Assembly (NCBI RefSeq): GCF_963966145.1
Contig: NC_091053.1
Span: forward strand, 15,128,001 to 15,192,000
Length of the DNA stretch: 64,000 nucleotides
Direction: 5' to 3'
From: Tenebrio molitor
Taxonomy: Eukaryota > Arthropoda > Insecta > Coleoptera > Tenebrionidae
Part shown: positions 1-12,424 of the stretch, one piece after another
How positions within the stretch are numbered: position 1 is the first letter of the stretch
Layout of the letters: each line of letters starts with the position of its first letter
Translations under genes and position numbers: made by a program
Notes under the pieces: model-generated
What the model was told of the DNA's origin: nothing
Database searches by the model: none
Seen by the model: only the letters and a program-made list of their open reading frames with translations

Positions 1-62
1 ATAATTAAACTGTCATAAACGTCATTAATCGCAATAATAATTTTATTCGCAAAATTTTATGT

Positions 63-822
63 ATGAAAATGGTTTTCACTCCTGAACAAAAGATATTCGT
101 GATTGAATCTTATTTTCGCAATGGTTACCAAGATGAAAATGGGGCGTGGGTATACCAAATTGAATTAACTTTTCAAGAATTCGCAGAAATTTTTCCAGAT
201 GTTGTTCTTTGTGAACACTTTTCCGAGACCTTGAAGTACACAGTTCACAGATTTCGAGAAAGTGGCAGTGTTCAGCGGAAGCCTTAAGGTTTGCACTGAG
301 GAAAATATTGAGACTGTCCAATGTCGAATGAAAGATGAATCCCAATTATCTCTCGGGCAACTGTCGCTGCAGACTGAACTATCAGTGTCAATTTGTCAAT
401 GAATTGTTCGAAAGGATCTTGAAGATTCAGTAACAGCTGAAAGGTACCGGAACAACATTTTTGATGTTTTCATCAATCAAGTCCACGATGACGAAGTGGC
501 TGATGGGTATTTTCAACAAGACGGGGCTACAGCCTATACAGCACGGGAGACTCTTCGTTATTTGCGGCAATTTTTTGATGATGGGTTGATCAATCGAGAT
601 CTCTGGCCTGCAAGAACGCCGCTTGATTATTACCTATTTCCTCATTTAAAAAATACCGTTTTCAAGGAACCTGTCCACACAATTGATGATTTGAAAATCA
701 GAATTAGAGAAGAATGCGAGCGAATTACCCCTTAGACATTGGTGCGTGTTTTTGAGAACATGAAGAGGCGTGTTACAATGAGCCTCGAAGCTCAAGGCTA
801 TAATTTTCAACACTTGCTCTAG
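63..822 (+). pseudogene. DUF4817-type Tc1/mariner-like transposase, internally deleted
   Basis: The frame starts with an N-terminal helix-turn-helix of the insect DUF4817 type: FTPEQKIFVIESYFRNG, then a VHRFRESGSVQRKP block at about residues 60-74. After a stop near 285 the similarity continues in other frames (LSLGQLSLQTELSVS, IVRKDLED). It then jumps directly to the C-terminal catalytic part from 430 on: YFQQDGATAYTA, WPARTPLDYYLFPHLKN, and a tail ending FQHLL before a stop at 820-822. The central part of a roughly 340-residue protein is missing, and the SPDLT-like stretch before PLDYY is shortened. Seen: the motifs and the breaks. Known: this family is a cut-and-paste DNA transposase. Inferred: a dead copy. 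Terminal repeats could not be placed with confidence. Confidence 0.85.
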
Positions 823-1410
823 AGTAATTTAAAACATATGATTGTTAATTGTTGTTTATCCATTGTTATTACATTATTTGTTTACCCATATTGCGCGGAT
901 TTATTTGTTGCCCTGGGTACATACCCTAACTTTAATCCGTTACGTATACGACGAAGACGGACGGTACCTCTGGCGGGATAGAACGGCGCACCCCGTCCGC
1001 AGCGGCAGTGTCAAATGTTGGCGCCAACGCCAATTCTCGTAGAATCGTAGAAAAAGAACCGGTCTCAAGTTTTTCCTGAAATTGTCATTTTATGACAGTT
1101 CAAAACAATTATAAGTAGTGATAATCACATTTACGCCTGAATTATTCAAGTTAAGCCATACGTTTTTAATGCTTCTGTTTTTCATAGCCTACTTGACCCA
1201 AATTTTTGTGAAACATACGCTATTTTGCTCATGTTTCATTATTGTTGTTTATTCTATTTTAGTCAATAATCGTCTTTATACGCCCCCAAATGAGGGCATA
1301 AATTGGCCTTTATGGCACAGATTTGTAAAAAATCTGCCAAGCAACGGTTGGTTTAATTATTCAAACAATGGTATCAAACATTATTGTATTAAGGAAAATC
1401 ATGCATTATA
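823..1410. other. No gene seen
   Basis: AT-rich sequence with short open frames lacking recognisable motifs. A GC-richer patch at 945-1035 contains GGCGCC but could not be assigned. Confidence 0.5.
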
Positions 1411-2394
1411 CAGGCTGTTTGATAAAAAACGGCTCAACCCATAACTTTTTTATTTATTATCCGATTTCAATGAACAAAAAAACCAAAGATATGGTTTTTC
1501 ATGCGCTACGAAGCAGCCATAAAATTTTATTTTTTTGGCGTTACTTTCAGTAGCTACCGATAGTCAACTTTTTTTTGTAAATGGACACATGTAGTTTTTT
1601 AGGCTTAGTCTGGTAAAGTATTTTTTTCTGAATCTAATGGTGTATTAAAAGGTATCGTTTGGTCCATAGCTGACTAAAAAAAAAAACAAACCATTTTTAA
1701 TTGTGGTTCAGCTTATTATGAAATTTTCGAGTGTGCCGTGAAAAACAATTGGAATACAAATAGCAACAAATGTCAAGTGTGAGTTTGAAAATCTTCAGGT
1801 GCAATCTTGAAGAGTTTTAATATTATTTTCTTGGAAAACATGAATAATTATAATTATTATTATTATTTTTTCTATTAAATTTTTGTTTTTGACTAATTAC
1901 GATTTTTATTACACTCGAACATAAAATAATAGTCAAATGACTGCTATCCTGCATGACTGAAAATGTTATTTTATACTTAAATAAAAAAAGTTTAAAAAAG
2001 CAGTTGAAAATTTCTAAGCTGACGTTTAGATGACATTCATCGTACTTTGTATTCCGATTATTTTTCACGGCACTCTTAAAAATTTTATAATAAGCTGAAC
2101 CGCAAAAAAATTGTTTTATTTTTTTTTCAGTTAGCTATGAACCAAATGATTACTTTCAATACATCATTAGATTCAGAAAAAAAAAACCTTACCAGACCAA
2201 GCCTAAAAAACTACATGTGACTATTTAAAAAAAAAAGTTGACTATCGTTAGCTATTGAAGATAACGGCAAAAAAAAAATATTTTATGGCTGTTTTGTAGC
2301 GCTTGAAAAACCATATCTTTGATTTTTTTGTTCATTGAAATCGGGTCATAAATAAAAAAGTTATGGGTTGAGGCGTTTTTCACCAAACAGCCTG
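1411..2394. mobile_element. MITE with very long terminal inverted repeats
   Basis: The left end reads CAGGCTGTTTGATAAAAAAC and the right end is its approximate reverse complement, GTTTTTCACCAAACAGCCTG. TA flanks both sides (1409-1410 and 2395-2396), as in Tc1/mariner insertions. The arms are long: about 350 bp on the left (1411-1765) pairs with about 345 bp on the right (2050-2394), with small indels in A/T runs. About 285 bp of AT-rich spacer separates them. No transposase frame is present, so this is a non-autonomous foldback-like element. Confidence 0.85.
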
Positions 2395-2540
2395 TATACA
2401 CAGTAACCCTAACAACATCAAAATAGCTAACTAAATTTGCATAGACACAACTTTTAGTTGATTTCCTTTAAGGAATACTAAATATTTGTTTGAATCTTTT
2501 AGAAATTATAAAATTATAAAACGTTGTATGTACGTACCAC

Positions 2541-2635
2541 GGGCATAATTGTCGATTCTGGCCCTCGGGAATTTAAAAGCCCTCGTTCCTCGGGCTTTAA
2601 ACATTCCCTCGTGCCATAATCTCTTGATTATGCCC
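2541..2635. repeat. Nested palindrome with CTCGGG loops
   Basis: The outer arms are GGGCATAAT and ATTATGCCC. The inner arms are GGGAATTTAAAAGCCC and GGGCTTTAAACATTCCC around a loop of TCGTTCCTC. It is not flanked by an obvious duplication. Confidence 0.7.
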
Positions 2636-2639
2636 TTAA

Positions 2640-3165
2640 CTAACTATAATTATTAATTATAACTATTATTTTTATCACGTTTCATTCTTGCCAATTAAAC
2701 TTTCCTTAAATATAAAGATTTTTTTACCCTTGTTCTTTGTCCACGTTCAATACATTCCTTCACTGTTTCAAATATATATATTTTTTTATAAGGTAATCAT
2801 ATTTATTCTTCATTTTCAAACTTTTCATAACACCTTTTCTTATAATTGACCTTTCCATGTTTTAATCGGTATATACTTATTTTTTTTTTTTCGTATTATG
2901 TTTCCTAACGTTTCTCACTTCAACGTCCAGCACCATTTTTTAAAGATTTGTAAACTTCCAATTTTGATTTTCGGGATTGCGTTCCTTATATTTTTGTTGA
3001 TTGTTAATCATTTCCTGTTTATATTTTTTTTTCTAATTTCTCTACTTTGGGCATTGACTATTCGTTAATGTGTTTTCTCTTCTCTCCACGTTTTCACTTT
3101 ATATTCATTTTGATCATTTTTTATATTACCGTTAACGTAAATAACTGTTTAATGATAATAATAAA
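2640..3165. other. Pyrimidine-rich spacer, no gene
   Basis: T-rich strand with runs of TTTTTT and TTTCTC. No coding or RNA signal was seen. Confidence 0.5.
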
Positions 3166-3167
3166 TT

Positions 3168-3235
3168 AAGTAACATCTGGTGCGGTCAGTGTTTGGATGG
3201 GTGACTACCGGGAAACCTTGTTCCTTTGTAACTTT
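3168..3235 (+). repeat. 5S-rRNA-derived fragment
   Basis: The segment TTGGATGGGTGACTACCGGG matches the conserved 3' half of 5S rRNA, including the box C region, and is preceded by CTGGTGCGGTCAGTG. It continues into GGGAAACCTTGTTCCTTTG, an extension also seen in the minus-strand copy near 18.1 kb. The 5' half is missing. It is either a 5S pseudogene or a piece of a 5S-derived SINE. Confidence 0.7.
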
Positions 3236-3525
3236 AATACTTCATAACTTCAGTACTTGATTTTAGTATTGTTTGTAATCCGTAATGTATGAACAAACAA
3301 TTCGACGTGGATGTCGTGTAAAAAGTGGGCGTCTAGGAAAATAAATGATAATACAAAAAATAGTGTTTTCAAGGGAAATATTTACTGGGTAGAAATATCC
3401 GTTATTATAAATAAATCCGGCCTAGATGCCATGCCCCCATTTATTTATTCTCATTCATGTACATACATATTATCTTTTTGTTCTGTAATTCTAACAGCTA
3501 TTCCTGGGTTCTTATAATCGTTCTA

Positions 3526-3875
3526 TCGCGCGTTCAAATGAAATCCTGGGCTGAGTAGGCTTTGGGAAAATTAAACCGTGTAGAACAGCGTAAAGTTTGA
3601 ATTTCCCGCGGTTTGACACAAATGACATTTGTTTATGTTTAATCGGGACATAACTAAACATGATTGTTTTCAGCAAAAGGTGTCCTTAGATATTTGCTTT
3701 GAGAATAGGAATCGTTAAGTTATTCTATTTTTAATGCAACATTGCAAAGAAATATTTTTTTGGCTCTAAATTTTACGTTAGCTGTCAACATGCTCCAATT
3801 AATCCACGCTTTAAAAAAACAGCAATTGACGGTTTCCAACGCCTTCCCAGCCCAGTATTTCATTTGAACGCGCGA
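3526..3875. mobile_element. MITE, TCGCGCGTTCAAATGAAATC termini (copy 1)
   Basis: The ends are TCGCGCGTTCAAATGAAATC and its reverse complement near GATTTCATTTGAACGCGCGA with small differences, flanked by TA (3524-3525, 3876-3877). The next 10 bp, CTGGGCTG, also pairs. It is 350 bp with no coding frame. A related copy in the opposite internal orientation lies at 42734-43105 and shares internal blocks such as GAGAATAGGAATCGT and AGCATGTTG. Confidence 0.85.
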
Positions 3876-4238
3876 TACTTATAATAATCGTGTTCTTCGA
3901 TACTGTTCAACATTGCTTTTTGATTTATTTTATTATGTATTTTTATTTTTAACATTTCGTAAATTGCTTCCAGACAATTTACATAATTTGAAATGTAATA
4001 AAATGCAGGTAATTTTTAAAATCAACTAAAAATGTAGCTCCTTTATGACTTGCTGTTCTATGTTTCTTTTATGTTCTCAATTTTTCTTGCTCTTCTTTTT
4101 TCTCTCATCTATCCTTTCTTTTTCTGCTTTTTTTTACATTCTTACACAGACAATTTTGTCTCTCCACGCCCCATTTCCATTGCGTGTTTATTCATTTTTT
4201 ATTAATTTTAGTTCTTACCACATTGTCAGCCTATTATA

Positions 4239-4759
4239 CAGGGTGATTTTGAAAGTTGTGCAGATATTTTAATCACGAGCTACTGACTTCATGTAGAAAA
4301 ATGTGTATGTATTTAAAAAATTCTATGTCAAAAAATAAAATGACATTTATTATTTGAGCTACAATTTTTTTTAATTGGTTTTAGTTTTCTACATTGTCCT
4401 ACAACTTCGTAGGTAAAATTTCGACACATTTTGAAAATACACCTTTGTTTATCATGTTTTAGAAAATGTACGCCAATGCGAAGTAACCTATAGAAAATAT
4501 GCTTTAAAACAAGGAAACCGCATTGGTGTACGTTTTATAAAATATGATATACAGGGTGTATTTTTAAAATGTGCCGAAATTTTACCTACGAGGTTGTTTG
4601 ACAACGTAGAAGACTAAAAGCAATTAAAAAAAATTGTAGCTCAAAAAATAAATGTCATTTTATTTTTTGACATAGAATTTTTTAAACATTTTTTCCGAGT
4701 TCTACATGAAGCCAGTAGCTCGTGATTAAAATATCTGCACAACTTTCAAAATCACCCTG
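4239..4759. mobile_element. MITE, CAGGGTGATTTTGAAAG family (copy 1)
   Basis: Long inverted arms of about 190 bp begin with CAGGGTGATTTTGAAAG and end with its exact reverse complement, flanked by TA. The arms also carry an internal TACAGGGTGTATTTTTAAAA motif, so each half looks like a MITE end nested within the arm. The central loop carries ACCTATAGAAAATATGC. It is non-coding. Related copies are at 33592-34119, 35012-35290 (half) and 39352-40323 (ends only). Confidence 0.88.
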
Positions 4760-4761
4760 TA

Positions 4762-6049
4762 TTCGTTTTTATCATTTTCAATGTATAAATCCATACTGTT
4801 CAGTCTTATGTATTATGTATTTACAATTTCATTTTCTTTTTCTCGACTTAAACAGTGTAACAGAGAACACAAAATCATACATTTTGACTTAAGATTAAAA
4901 TTTTGTTTTTCTCCTTGTTAGCCTCATTCTTTTTTTTGCGAAAAATTTTTCTTGTTTAAATTTTTATTCGCACTTATTTATCATGTTCTTGTTCTGCTAC
5001 TCTTTTCTCTATGCTCTCTACAAGTATAAGAATTAACATTTTTTCTTGCATTTTCCCTCATTTATTTCTCTTCTCCCTATTCATTTATGTCATCTATTTT
5101 TACACTCACTTTCCTCACAAAATCTCCAACGATCATTCTTGTTTCCTCAAATTGTCTTTTCATTTTTCGACTGTCTCTTTTCATTCTTGTATTCTTTTCT
5201 CCCCTCTGTGAGTCCGTTAATCCCAACACTCAGTACACGTTCACTCCATAAAATCCCCCACCGTCCAACCCACTCATCCGCACAAATGTATTCATTTTTT
5301 CACGTGTTCCCCAACCCAATTCCACACTTGCGTCGCGAATAAATTTTTGATGTCTTCCTCTTCCTGCGTCTCCGTGATTCATCGCCTAATCTGCACCACG
5401 ACCGCGAATCAAGCCATTACGGCCCTGTAAAATTCCACGAAACCGTCAGTCCAAATTCATTAGGAGGGCCCACAACACTTCCAGATCTCGATCTTGTTCC
5501 GTGCTGTCGAACGAGTGATAGTTGTCGCCTCGGCGACACACTTCTCTCGACAAGTCGAATCAGATTCGTTCGAAATGGATTTCATTTCCTGTCAATCTGG
5601 CGTTGACTCGAGTAATTTCTAATTTATACTTGCATGAGTCTTGTGTCGAGATATTTCGGGTGTCAGAGCTATCGATTCGTCGGTAACGAGCGGTCTCGTT
5701 TGTTTGGCGCTACATCATTTCAATTAGTTAATCAGTGTCACGTTGTGGTGGTGTCTCATTTCCAGTTTCTCGAATTCTCCTCCACCAACTGACGGTTTGT
5801 CTTGTTTGGAGGTCGGCGCAGAGCGGAATAATTGCTCCCAGACGTCGTCCCGACGTTTTCAATTGGACTAAATCGGGCGAACGGACAGGCCTTGGGGTTT
5901 TAAACTGCGTTTGAAGATAAAACCGAACTTTTCTTTCGTCTCATCTCCACGACCATTTGATAGATCTCGGCCATTGTCGCTATCAGATGCTCATTCACAC
6001 CTCATTTTCTCAAACACGCTCACAATCCATCTCAGTCTGTTTTGGTCGT
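4762..6049. other. No gene seen; pyrimidine-rich then mixed sequence
   Basis: From 4.9 to 5.3 kb the plus strand is strongly C/T-rich, which creates spurious open frames of F, L and S. From 5.35 kb the base composition is more balanced and the sequence appears unique. No exon or RNA could be supported. Confidence 0.5.
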
Positions 6050-6251
6050 CGTATCGGCTATTTATAGACTTGTTTTTACCACCTCTCGACTAGGTCACAT
6101 CACCGGTGCATCATCGCACGATATCGTTCGGGCATTACCCCAAGGGTCCACTCTGGACCCTCTTCAGTTCCTGTGTCTCGTTTTCCGCTTCCGCCACAAT
6201 CGATTTTTAATTAAGTCGCCTTTTGTGCACGTTTTTGACGACCTTCCATGA
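6050..6251 (+). pseudogene. Non-LTR reverse-transcriptase relic (motif block B)
   Basis: An open frame contains IVRALPQGSTLDPLQFL, close to the RT signature GVPQGS-x-LGPLLF of Jockey/I/R1-type elements, with G-to-L and G-to-D-like changes. The preceding residues SRLGHITGASSHD fit the usual position of the segment before this motif. No catalytic FADD-type box, endonuclease or other RT block was found on either side. It is a short, decayed island. Confidence 0.6.
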
Positions 6252-8960
6252 ATAGAAACAAGCGATTTCCATATTTATTAAATAAAGTAATGGCATCAAG
6301 TATGACAAATTTGAAGTTTTGCATTATTCATGAGAGGGTCCGACCCCACCTGACGGCCGTTTTACGATGCACTTTTTCGACGTAAACCGGCGATCAAATC
6401 AAAACGCGTGAATTTTTCAAAGCGCGATGGGAAAACGGCGCGGGACACGATATCGACGGGATGCAATTAAATGATCGATAACAGGTGGTGAACCTCCATA
6501 AGGTGAACCCCGTCATCTGAAATGCAGCGTGTTTTATGATTAATGAGAGTGCTCCGTACTGAAATAAACAGTGGAACGTCGACGAATGGGAATTTTTGCG
6601 AAAGTCGAGCTAATTCGAAAGTCGTAAGTTGTTGCGCTATTTATAAGTTGCGTCTTGGGGGGAACAATGCAGATCGAATGGAGGCGGCGCCCTTGTCGCC
6701 TCATAAAAAACAGAGTAAAAATAGAGGGAAAAAATGTGCAAGTTAGGTCGATGCTTTCAGACTGATTACGCTTCTTTATTGTTCGAGATAACGAAGTTCT
6801 GGTTTTGCGACAGGAGGCATTTTTTAATCGTGGAAAGTAGAGCGTGGCGTTGGAAAAAAAATACGAAGACGGGAAGGTCTTGTGAAAGGAGCAGGTCTGT
6901 TAAAAAAAGGATCAGAAAGAAATGTTGGAAAGCAAAAGGAAGAAGTGAAGTGGGAAAGAACGAAGGCAAGGGGTTGAGCAAGATTAAAGAGAAAGAGAAT
7001 AATTGAGATGTTAAGATAATAAAATATTTTAAAAAAGAGAAAATAGAAGATAAAGAACTGTAAAATAATTTGAAAATGATTGGAAATTTTGATAAATTTG
7101 TTGTGGTTTTTTTCTTTTAACCTTTGAAGAATAATTGCGAACAATTTTTAATCAGTCCAAGAAGACAGTGCGAGTGACAGACGAATAAAAATCAAAAAGA
7201 AATAAGAAAATGTTTTTCAAATTTGAGTAATGGAATTGTTTGTTGATACTTGGAAAAATTCTTTGTTTGAAACTAATTTTAGAAAATTGTGACACATTTT
7301 TTTTGCATCATTACAACACGATATATTAACTCCTTGGACAAACACTTCCTAGAAAACGCAGAAATAGAAATTTGGGTTCGTGTTATGTTTCTCTCTCATC
7401 TTCTAGCTTAAAGGACTTTGGGGGGTTTTTGGGAGTGAAAACAACTCACTTCGTGTGAAAACGTTTTAATTATTGCCTTGTGATGTAAGGGAGCGCAGAT
7501 TTTTTAAGATCCACGGAGTAGAAAAAAAAATGAAGGTGAAGTAATGGGAAATACAGGGGAGGGAAAGGGTTTGTGTGAAATAAATTAAACTAACACAGGG
7601 TACTTATACAGAGAAGTATCACTGACTACTGGTCAAGAGAGACAGTAAAGCGAAATGTAAAAGAAAAGCGAGAAGATCTTGATAAAGAAGAAGAGTGATG
7701 ATGATGAATGTACAATAAGATACATCATGACAGGTTAGTATCGGAAAAGAATGAAAAAGAAAGAGAAATATTTTAACTAAGAAACTGAGCAGATATGTTA
7801 AGGTGTTGAAATATGTAAATCTAAAATATGAGTAAAAGGGAAAATGAAAATATGTATATAAAATGATGTTAAAAAAACAAAGATGATCAAGAAAAAAATG
7901 TGTAATGAAGTAATTCTTTAGGGTTTCTGTTGTAAAATTCTTTTAACATTTTTTGGCTCAGTTTAGGGAATGAATAACATGTATGGATATTGGTCTCCTG
8001 GACAAACCCTTACCCAGTGAAGTTAAGATATGGTTCTTGTAACAAATTTTTAACAATTTGTTTTTTCCGGTAAAGTAGAACATTTTGTTATTTTGCTTTG
8101 TTGCTCTTCTAAATCTACACAGAAATAGAATCTTGATTCACATTACGTTTCTTTTAAATGATAAAAATCTTTTATAGATTTTTGTAAATGAAGATACCTA
8201 ATGCATTTCTTGAGAAGGAAGATCTAATTACCTTGTAAAACCAGAGTCTAAATTTTAAATATATGTAGATAAATAAATAATAAATATGAAGTATTGGGAA
8301 GTAAAGGAAAAGTAAGAATTTGTGAGAAAAGAAATCATAGAAATACCACAGAAGTAGTGGTCGTGAGAAACACTGGAACAAATGGATAACAGAAGGGAAG
8401 ATGTGGATAAAGAAGAAAAGCGACTATTATCTTGTAAGAATTTAGAAGAATCATTGACATGAATATACCGGGACATTTTTTAAATTTTGAACACAGTCCG
8501 TACTTAGTCCCTATGTTCATTTAAAAAAACACAGGTGTAACAGGTGTAAGAGACTTCATCGTAGGTTACAATCTAATAGGAATGAGAAGAAAGAATGTTA
8601 AGATAGAAGTAAATTAAAAATTGGTGCAAAGGAGAAGGAAAAAAGAAAGAACAGAAGTAACCGGTAAAAAGATACATATTTCAAAGATCATTCAGAAGCA
8701 ATTCAGTTAAAAAGCTTTTGGGTTTGGACAACTTTATTGTGACAGTTTAACAACTTTATTTTTGGCTCAAACAAAGAGTGATTGCTGTAGGAAGAGAAAG
8801 AAAGAAGAAAACCTAGACGACGAAAAATAATTCATGGAATATTTCGTAAAATCCTCATCAATCATCTTGAGATGTTTTTCAACAAATTCAGCACAATAAT
8901 ATAGTTTTGGTCGATTGGACCAAAACTTTATTAGTCAAGCAGCAGTACTAGTTCTTGCAC
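6252..8960. repeat. Purine-rich degenerate domain with roughly 0.7-kb repetition
   Basis: The plus strand is rich in A and G from about 6.7 to 8.9 kb. Weakly matching segments recur: a GGACAAAC block near 7337 and 8000, GATAAAGAAGAAGAG near 7680 with GATAAAGAAGAAAAG near 8408, and AGAAATAGAA followed by an ATTACGTTTC-like block. Spacing is about 660-725 bp, suggesting an old, diverged tandem array. No gene is recognisable. Confidence 0.35.
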
Positions 8961-8986
8961 TACGAGGGTCGATTGGCAAGTTTCCG
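8961..8986. repeat. Mariner terminal inverted repeat (one end)
   Basis: TACGAGGGTCGATTGGCAAG resembles the TACGAGG-type terminus of mariner elements. It lies just downstream, in the minus-strand sense, of the decayed mariner transposase. The opposite terminus was not found near 10.0-10.3 kb, so the 5' end is probably lost. Confidence 0.6.
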
Positions 8987-9029
8987 AAATGACAGTGAAA
9001 ATAACATACATTTTATTTAAATTATATTT

Positions 9030-9941
9030 TATCTTTGGACATAATCCCCTAGAAGCTCAACACACTTGGTTCAAAATTTCCCGCGCTTTTCGGTTCCCTC
9101 TCAGAAGTGACTTTCTTCGAGATCTTCAAAATAAGTGTTAACTGCATCGATCACCTCTTCATTCGACCGAAATCTCTTTTCAGCTAAATTTTTTTTCAGT
9201 TTTGTGAAAATATTGAAAATCCGAGGGAGCGCAAGAAGTTGGAACCTCAATTCTGTTATTTGTGGGCAACTGCACTGGAATGAACACTTGCATTGTGGTG
9301 GTGGAATAACATTTTTTTCTTGGCCATTCCTGGGCGTTTTCCCGAATTGCTGTTTTCAGCTTCTCCAAAAGTGTTTTGTAGTTGAAGATAATCAGTTAGC
9401 AAAATCCCTTTGGGGTCCCAAAAAACCAGCTAATTGCACGGTTTTTGCTTCTTTGGAGCCGGTTCACCTGGTCCAATCACCTGTTTCGACTGATTTTTGT
9501 GGTAAATCCAGGTCTCATTCATAGGTCACAAATCGTCTCTTGATATCAGTTGGAATCCCTTGAAATACTTCCAAATACTCAGCTGATGTTTGAGCTCGAA
9601 CGCGTTTTTGCTCCGGACTGAGCAAATACGACACTTATCTTGCAGAAAGTTTTTCTAAATCCAGTTCGTTGTGGAAAGTATGAATTACCCTCTCGTAGGA
9701 GATCCTTATGGCTTCAGCAATCTCGCTCACCTTTATTCGGCGATCTACCAAAACCACATTGTGGATATTATCCACAATTTCAGATGTGGTCGCCGTTTTT
9801 GACCCCCCTGAACGTTGTTCATTATTTGTGTGGAAGTGATGAATCCCGGAGAACAGCATCCAACTTTGTTTTGATTTCTGTTACCGTTTTTCCTTCCAGA
9901 TGAGAAAATTTGATAACCGCTCGACTCTCGTTTTTATCCAT
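9030..9941 (-). pseudogene. Decayed mariner transposase
   Basis: Reading the minus strand from an ATG at 9941, the start MDKNESRAVIKFSHLEGKTV matches the mariner N terminus. Next come EIVDNIHNVVLVDRRIKVSEIAEA (the helix-turn-helix region), DLEKLSAR, and a LLSPEQKRVRAQTS segment. RRFVTYE then stands where the first catalytic Asp (MDETW) should be. RPGMAKKKVLFHHHNA stands where a QDNAP block is expected, and a tail EDLEES...CVELLGDYV follows. Several in-frame stops and frameshifts interrupt it. At least two of the three DD34D catalytic positions appear damaged. It is about 300 codons, slightly shorter than the usual 345. Confidence 0.88.
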
Positions 9942-10189
9942 AATTTCTAGAGTTAAATGTTTGTAAAATCCAAATTACTTAGCAGATGCTTTTGACATTT
10001 GCAGTAAATAAACATAAAGAGGTTGCTTTGACAACATACAAACAATTTTAAAAAGGCGATCTCTTGGGGGTGATTCCGGAAGATTTACAATCCACTCTCG
10101 TAATTCTATTTTTTGATGCGTGAAAGTTGTTTTGAATAGTTTTCCAAACATCGCTAAAGGAGATATTTTTGTTCAAAAAATTTTGAATT

Positions 10190-10430
10190 CCTGAGTACTG
10201 TCGCGAGCAATAAATTTTGGTCGTCAATGTCATTTCAAAATTTGGTTAGATTGTCACAAATTTAAAATTTTTCCCTGCCTGATTATGCCCATGTCAACAA
10301 AGTGTCAAAAAAATGAGAAAAATTAATGTCATACAACATGATATTTACGACTGTTTTACAATGGAGCATTTTCGATTGCGTCAAAGAATGACCTTGACGA
10401 TCAAAATTTATTGCTCGCGACTGTACATCC
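10190..10430. repeat. Inverted repeat with GCTCGCGAC arms
   Basis: GTCGCGAGCAATAAATTTTG at about 10200 is matched by CAAAATTTATTGCTCGCGAC at about 10402. The arms are about 40 bp and the spacer is about 158 bp. The pair lies just beyond the truncated 5' side of the mariner relic. The element class is unknown. Confidence 0.65.
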
Positions 10431-11369
10431 ATCGCTATTCCACATTTCCATTAAATTTTGCCGTCAACTGTAGTACGAAATTTTTCCAAGGACTTTGCAC
10501 CCACCCTCACCGGAGCTTTTTGACCTTGCTCTCTTCTCTTCGGTTTTTCGACCCCCTCCACATTCACCCAGTCCAAAACACGAAACGCACCCAATTAAGC
10601 CGTCCATCCCGATCCACGTAAAGTCAGAACCGGGTCAGCTGGTCTCAAACGCGCCGATCAAAAAACGTAAATTTCTCGCCGTAATTTTATATCACCCAAA
10701 GCAGGTAATAAAACGGCGAAAGAGCTGGCCCCCTCGGCTGAAATTACACACTAAATTAATACGTCTTTTCATCTGCGCGAGATTTATTTTGCATCGAAAT
10801 GCATAAGTAATTATAAAATTACAGCGGCCAGGCTATTAATAACGAAACGCATGAATAAAAATCGGTGAAATTTTCTGATGGCTCAATTAAAGGGGGAATA
10901 TTTATGAGTGGCGTAATTTATACGTCGGGCGCGGGGGGGCGGTACTAATAATAATAATGATCATTGCGTCGACTTTTTAATTGGCGCCATGAATTTTCAT
11001 GAAAAGGACGGGACCCCAGCTGGAAGGAGATTTTTTTCGGAGGCGGCGCAACCCGACGACTTAATTCGCCAATTAAGAAATATTCTTGTTGAATTTTTAT
11101 TTTTTTTTTCGGTTCAACGGAAATCATAAATTTTCTTCGTGCCATTCGACACTCGCACGCCAAGGGAATCTCTATGATTTTAATTAACGCAATACCGAGA
11201 ACTCACGATTAGATGTTTACCGTGGTAAATTATAGTCTATAAATTCCATAGAGTTTAATTAATTATCACCGAAACGAGATAAATCACGTTCGTTTACCAC
11301 CTGGTGGAGTGCTGGACACGTCTCGACGTTCCTTCATTTATTTTCATTTTTTAGTGATTTGGACGCCCA
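10431..11369. other. No gene seen
   Basis: Mixed-composition, apparently unique sequence with short open frames on both strands and no family signature. Confidence 0.45.
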
Positions 11370-11370
11370 C

Positions 11371-11905
11371 CACAGATGTCGCCACGTGCTAACGCGGCGC
11401 CAAATTCGAATTTAGAAAGCGCCAAATCTCTTGCAAAGAATCGTCTCCCCGATCCAGACCTAGACCTGATTCCATTACTACTGTTTTTAAGAGAGATGAC
11501 GTTAAAGACGTCCGTCACCAAAATAATTTCCAAAGTAATTGAGACTTTGATTCGTAGGTGGCGCCAAATTCAAATTATTCCCGAAAGGGTTGGTTTATTA
11601 AGGCCATCGTTCAGCTTTACGTACGTTACGTTATCAATCCCCTAGATACGTCCTTATAATTGCTAAGAGGAAGGAAATCAACAACATCAATTTAGACGTT
11701 AAGTCATAGATGTCGCGACGTACAAACGTGGCGCCAGATTCAAATATCTTCAAAAGAGTCGTCACGATTCCACCCCCTCGAGACCTAGACCTGATTTATC
11801 GCATCGATTGTTCGACTTTAGCCACACAGCGCCATTAATTTCCCGGTATGTCCATTCATCCCTATCATTGTTAATAGAAATGACGTTAACGACCGTCCAC
11901 TATCA
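11371..11905. repeat. Imperfect tandem duplication, about 334-bp period
   Basis: A block with ATGTCGCCACGTGC...GGCGCCAAATTC starts near 11375 and recurs near 11709 (ATGTCGCGACGTAC...GGCGCCAGATTC). Both are followed by AGACCTAGACCTGATT (about 11456 and 11786) and then by ATGACGTTAA with a nearby CGTCC (about 11495 and 11880). A partial third head (ATGTCGCCGCTTGC...GCGCCAACTTC) occurs at 13475-13516, and GGCGCCAAATTCAAAT also appears near 11560. The meaning is unknown. Confidence 0.6.
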
Positions 11906-12424
11906 TGCCATCAATCATAGACGACGCTAATTGGTGCACTTTCTTCGGTGGAATTTTTCACCGAATTACAGACATCACGGTGGTGTATTCCGGTACATTA
12001 TTTCATTCGATCGCTCGGTAGGAGGTTCGACCATTGTGGAGATCCTTTCAACTTGATAAAATTGTTTCACGCATGGTGTGTATTGTTGAGGTTCTTCTTT
12101 ACCTTCGATGGGTTAACAGTAGCGGCTCTCGTAACACTGGTATTAGTCACGGTGTCGTAATCGGCCATCTTGTGGACATTCCGATGGTGCTTAGTCCCGT
12201 TTAGAGAGTGCCCGGGTGCTGTAGCAAGAGTGTTGTTGGGTTTTTTGTACAACCACACTTTGTCGAGGGTGCAATCTCTTGTCTTTTATTTCGTTGCACG
12301 AGTTGTGTAAGGTCAGATTATTCTGTCTGACTGATGTGGCTCGACTCTCCGTGTGTCAGCGCTTAATCCAAACTAGATAAATGGTTGTTCCAATTTATCC
12401 CATTTGATGCCCCCATTGGTGATT
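11906..12424. other. No gene seen
   Basis: Unassigned sequence. Open frames on both strands lack motifs. Confidence 0.45.

Noticed and set aside
4045..5342. Open frames rich in F, L and S
   Set aside because: Produced by the C/T-rich strand. Not membrane proteins.
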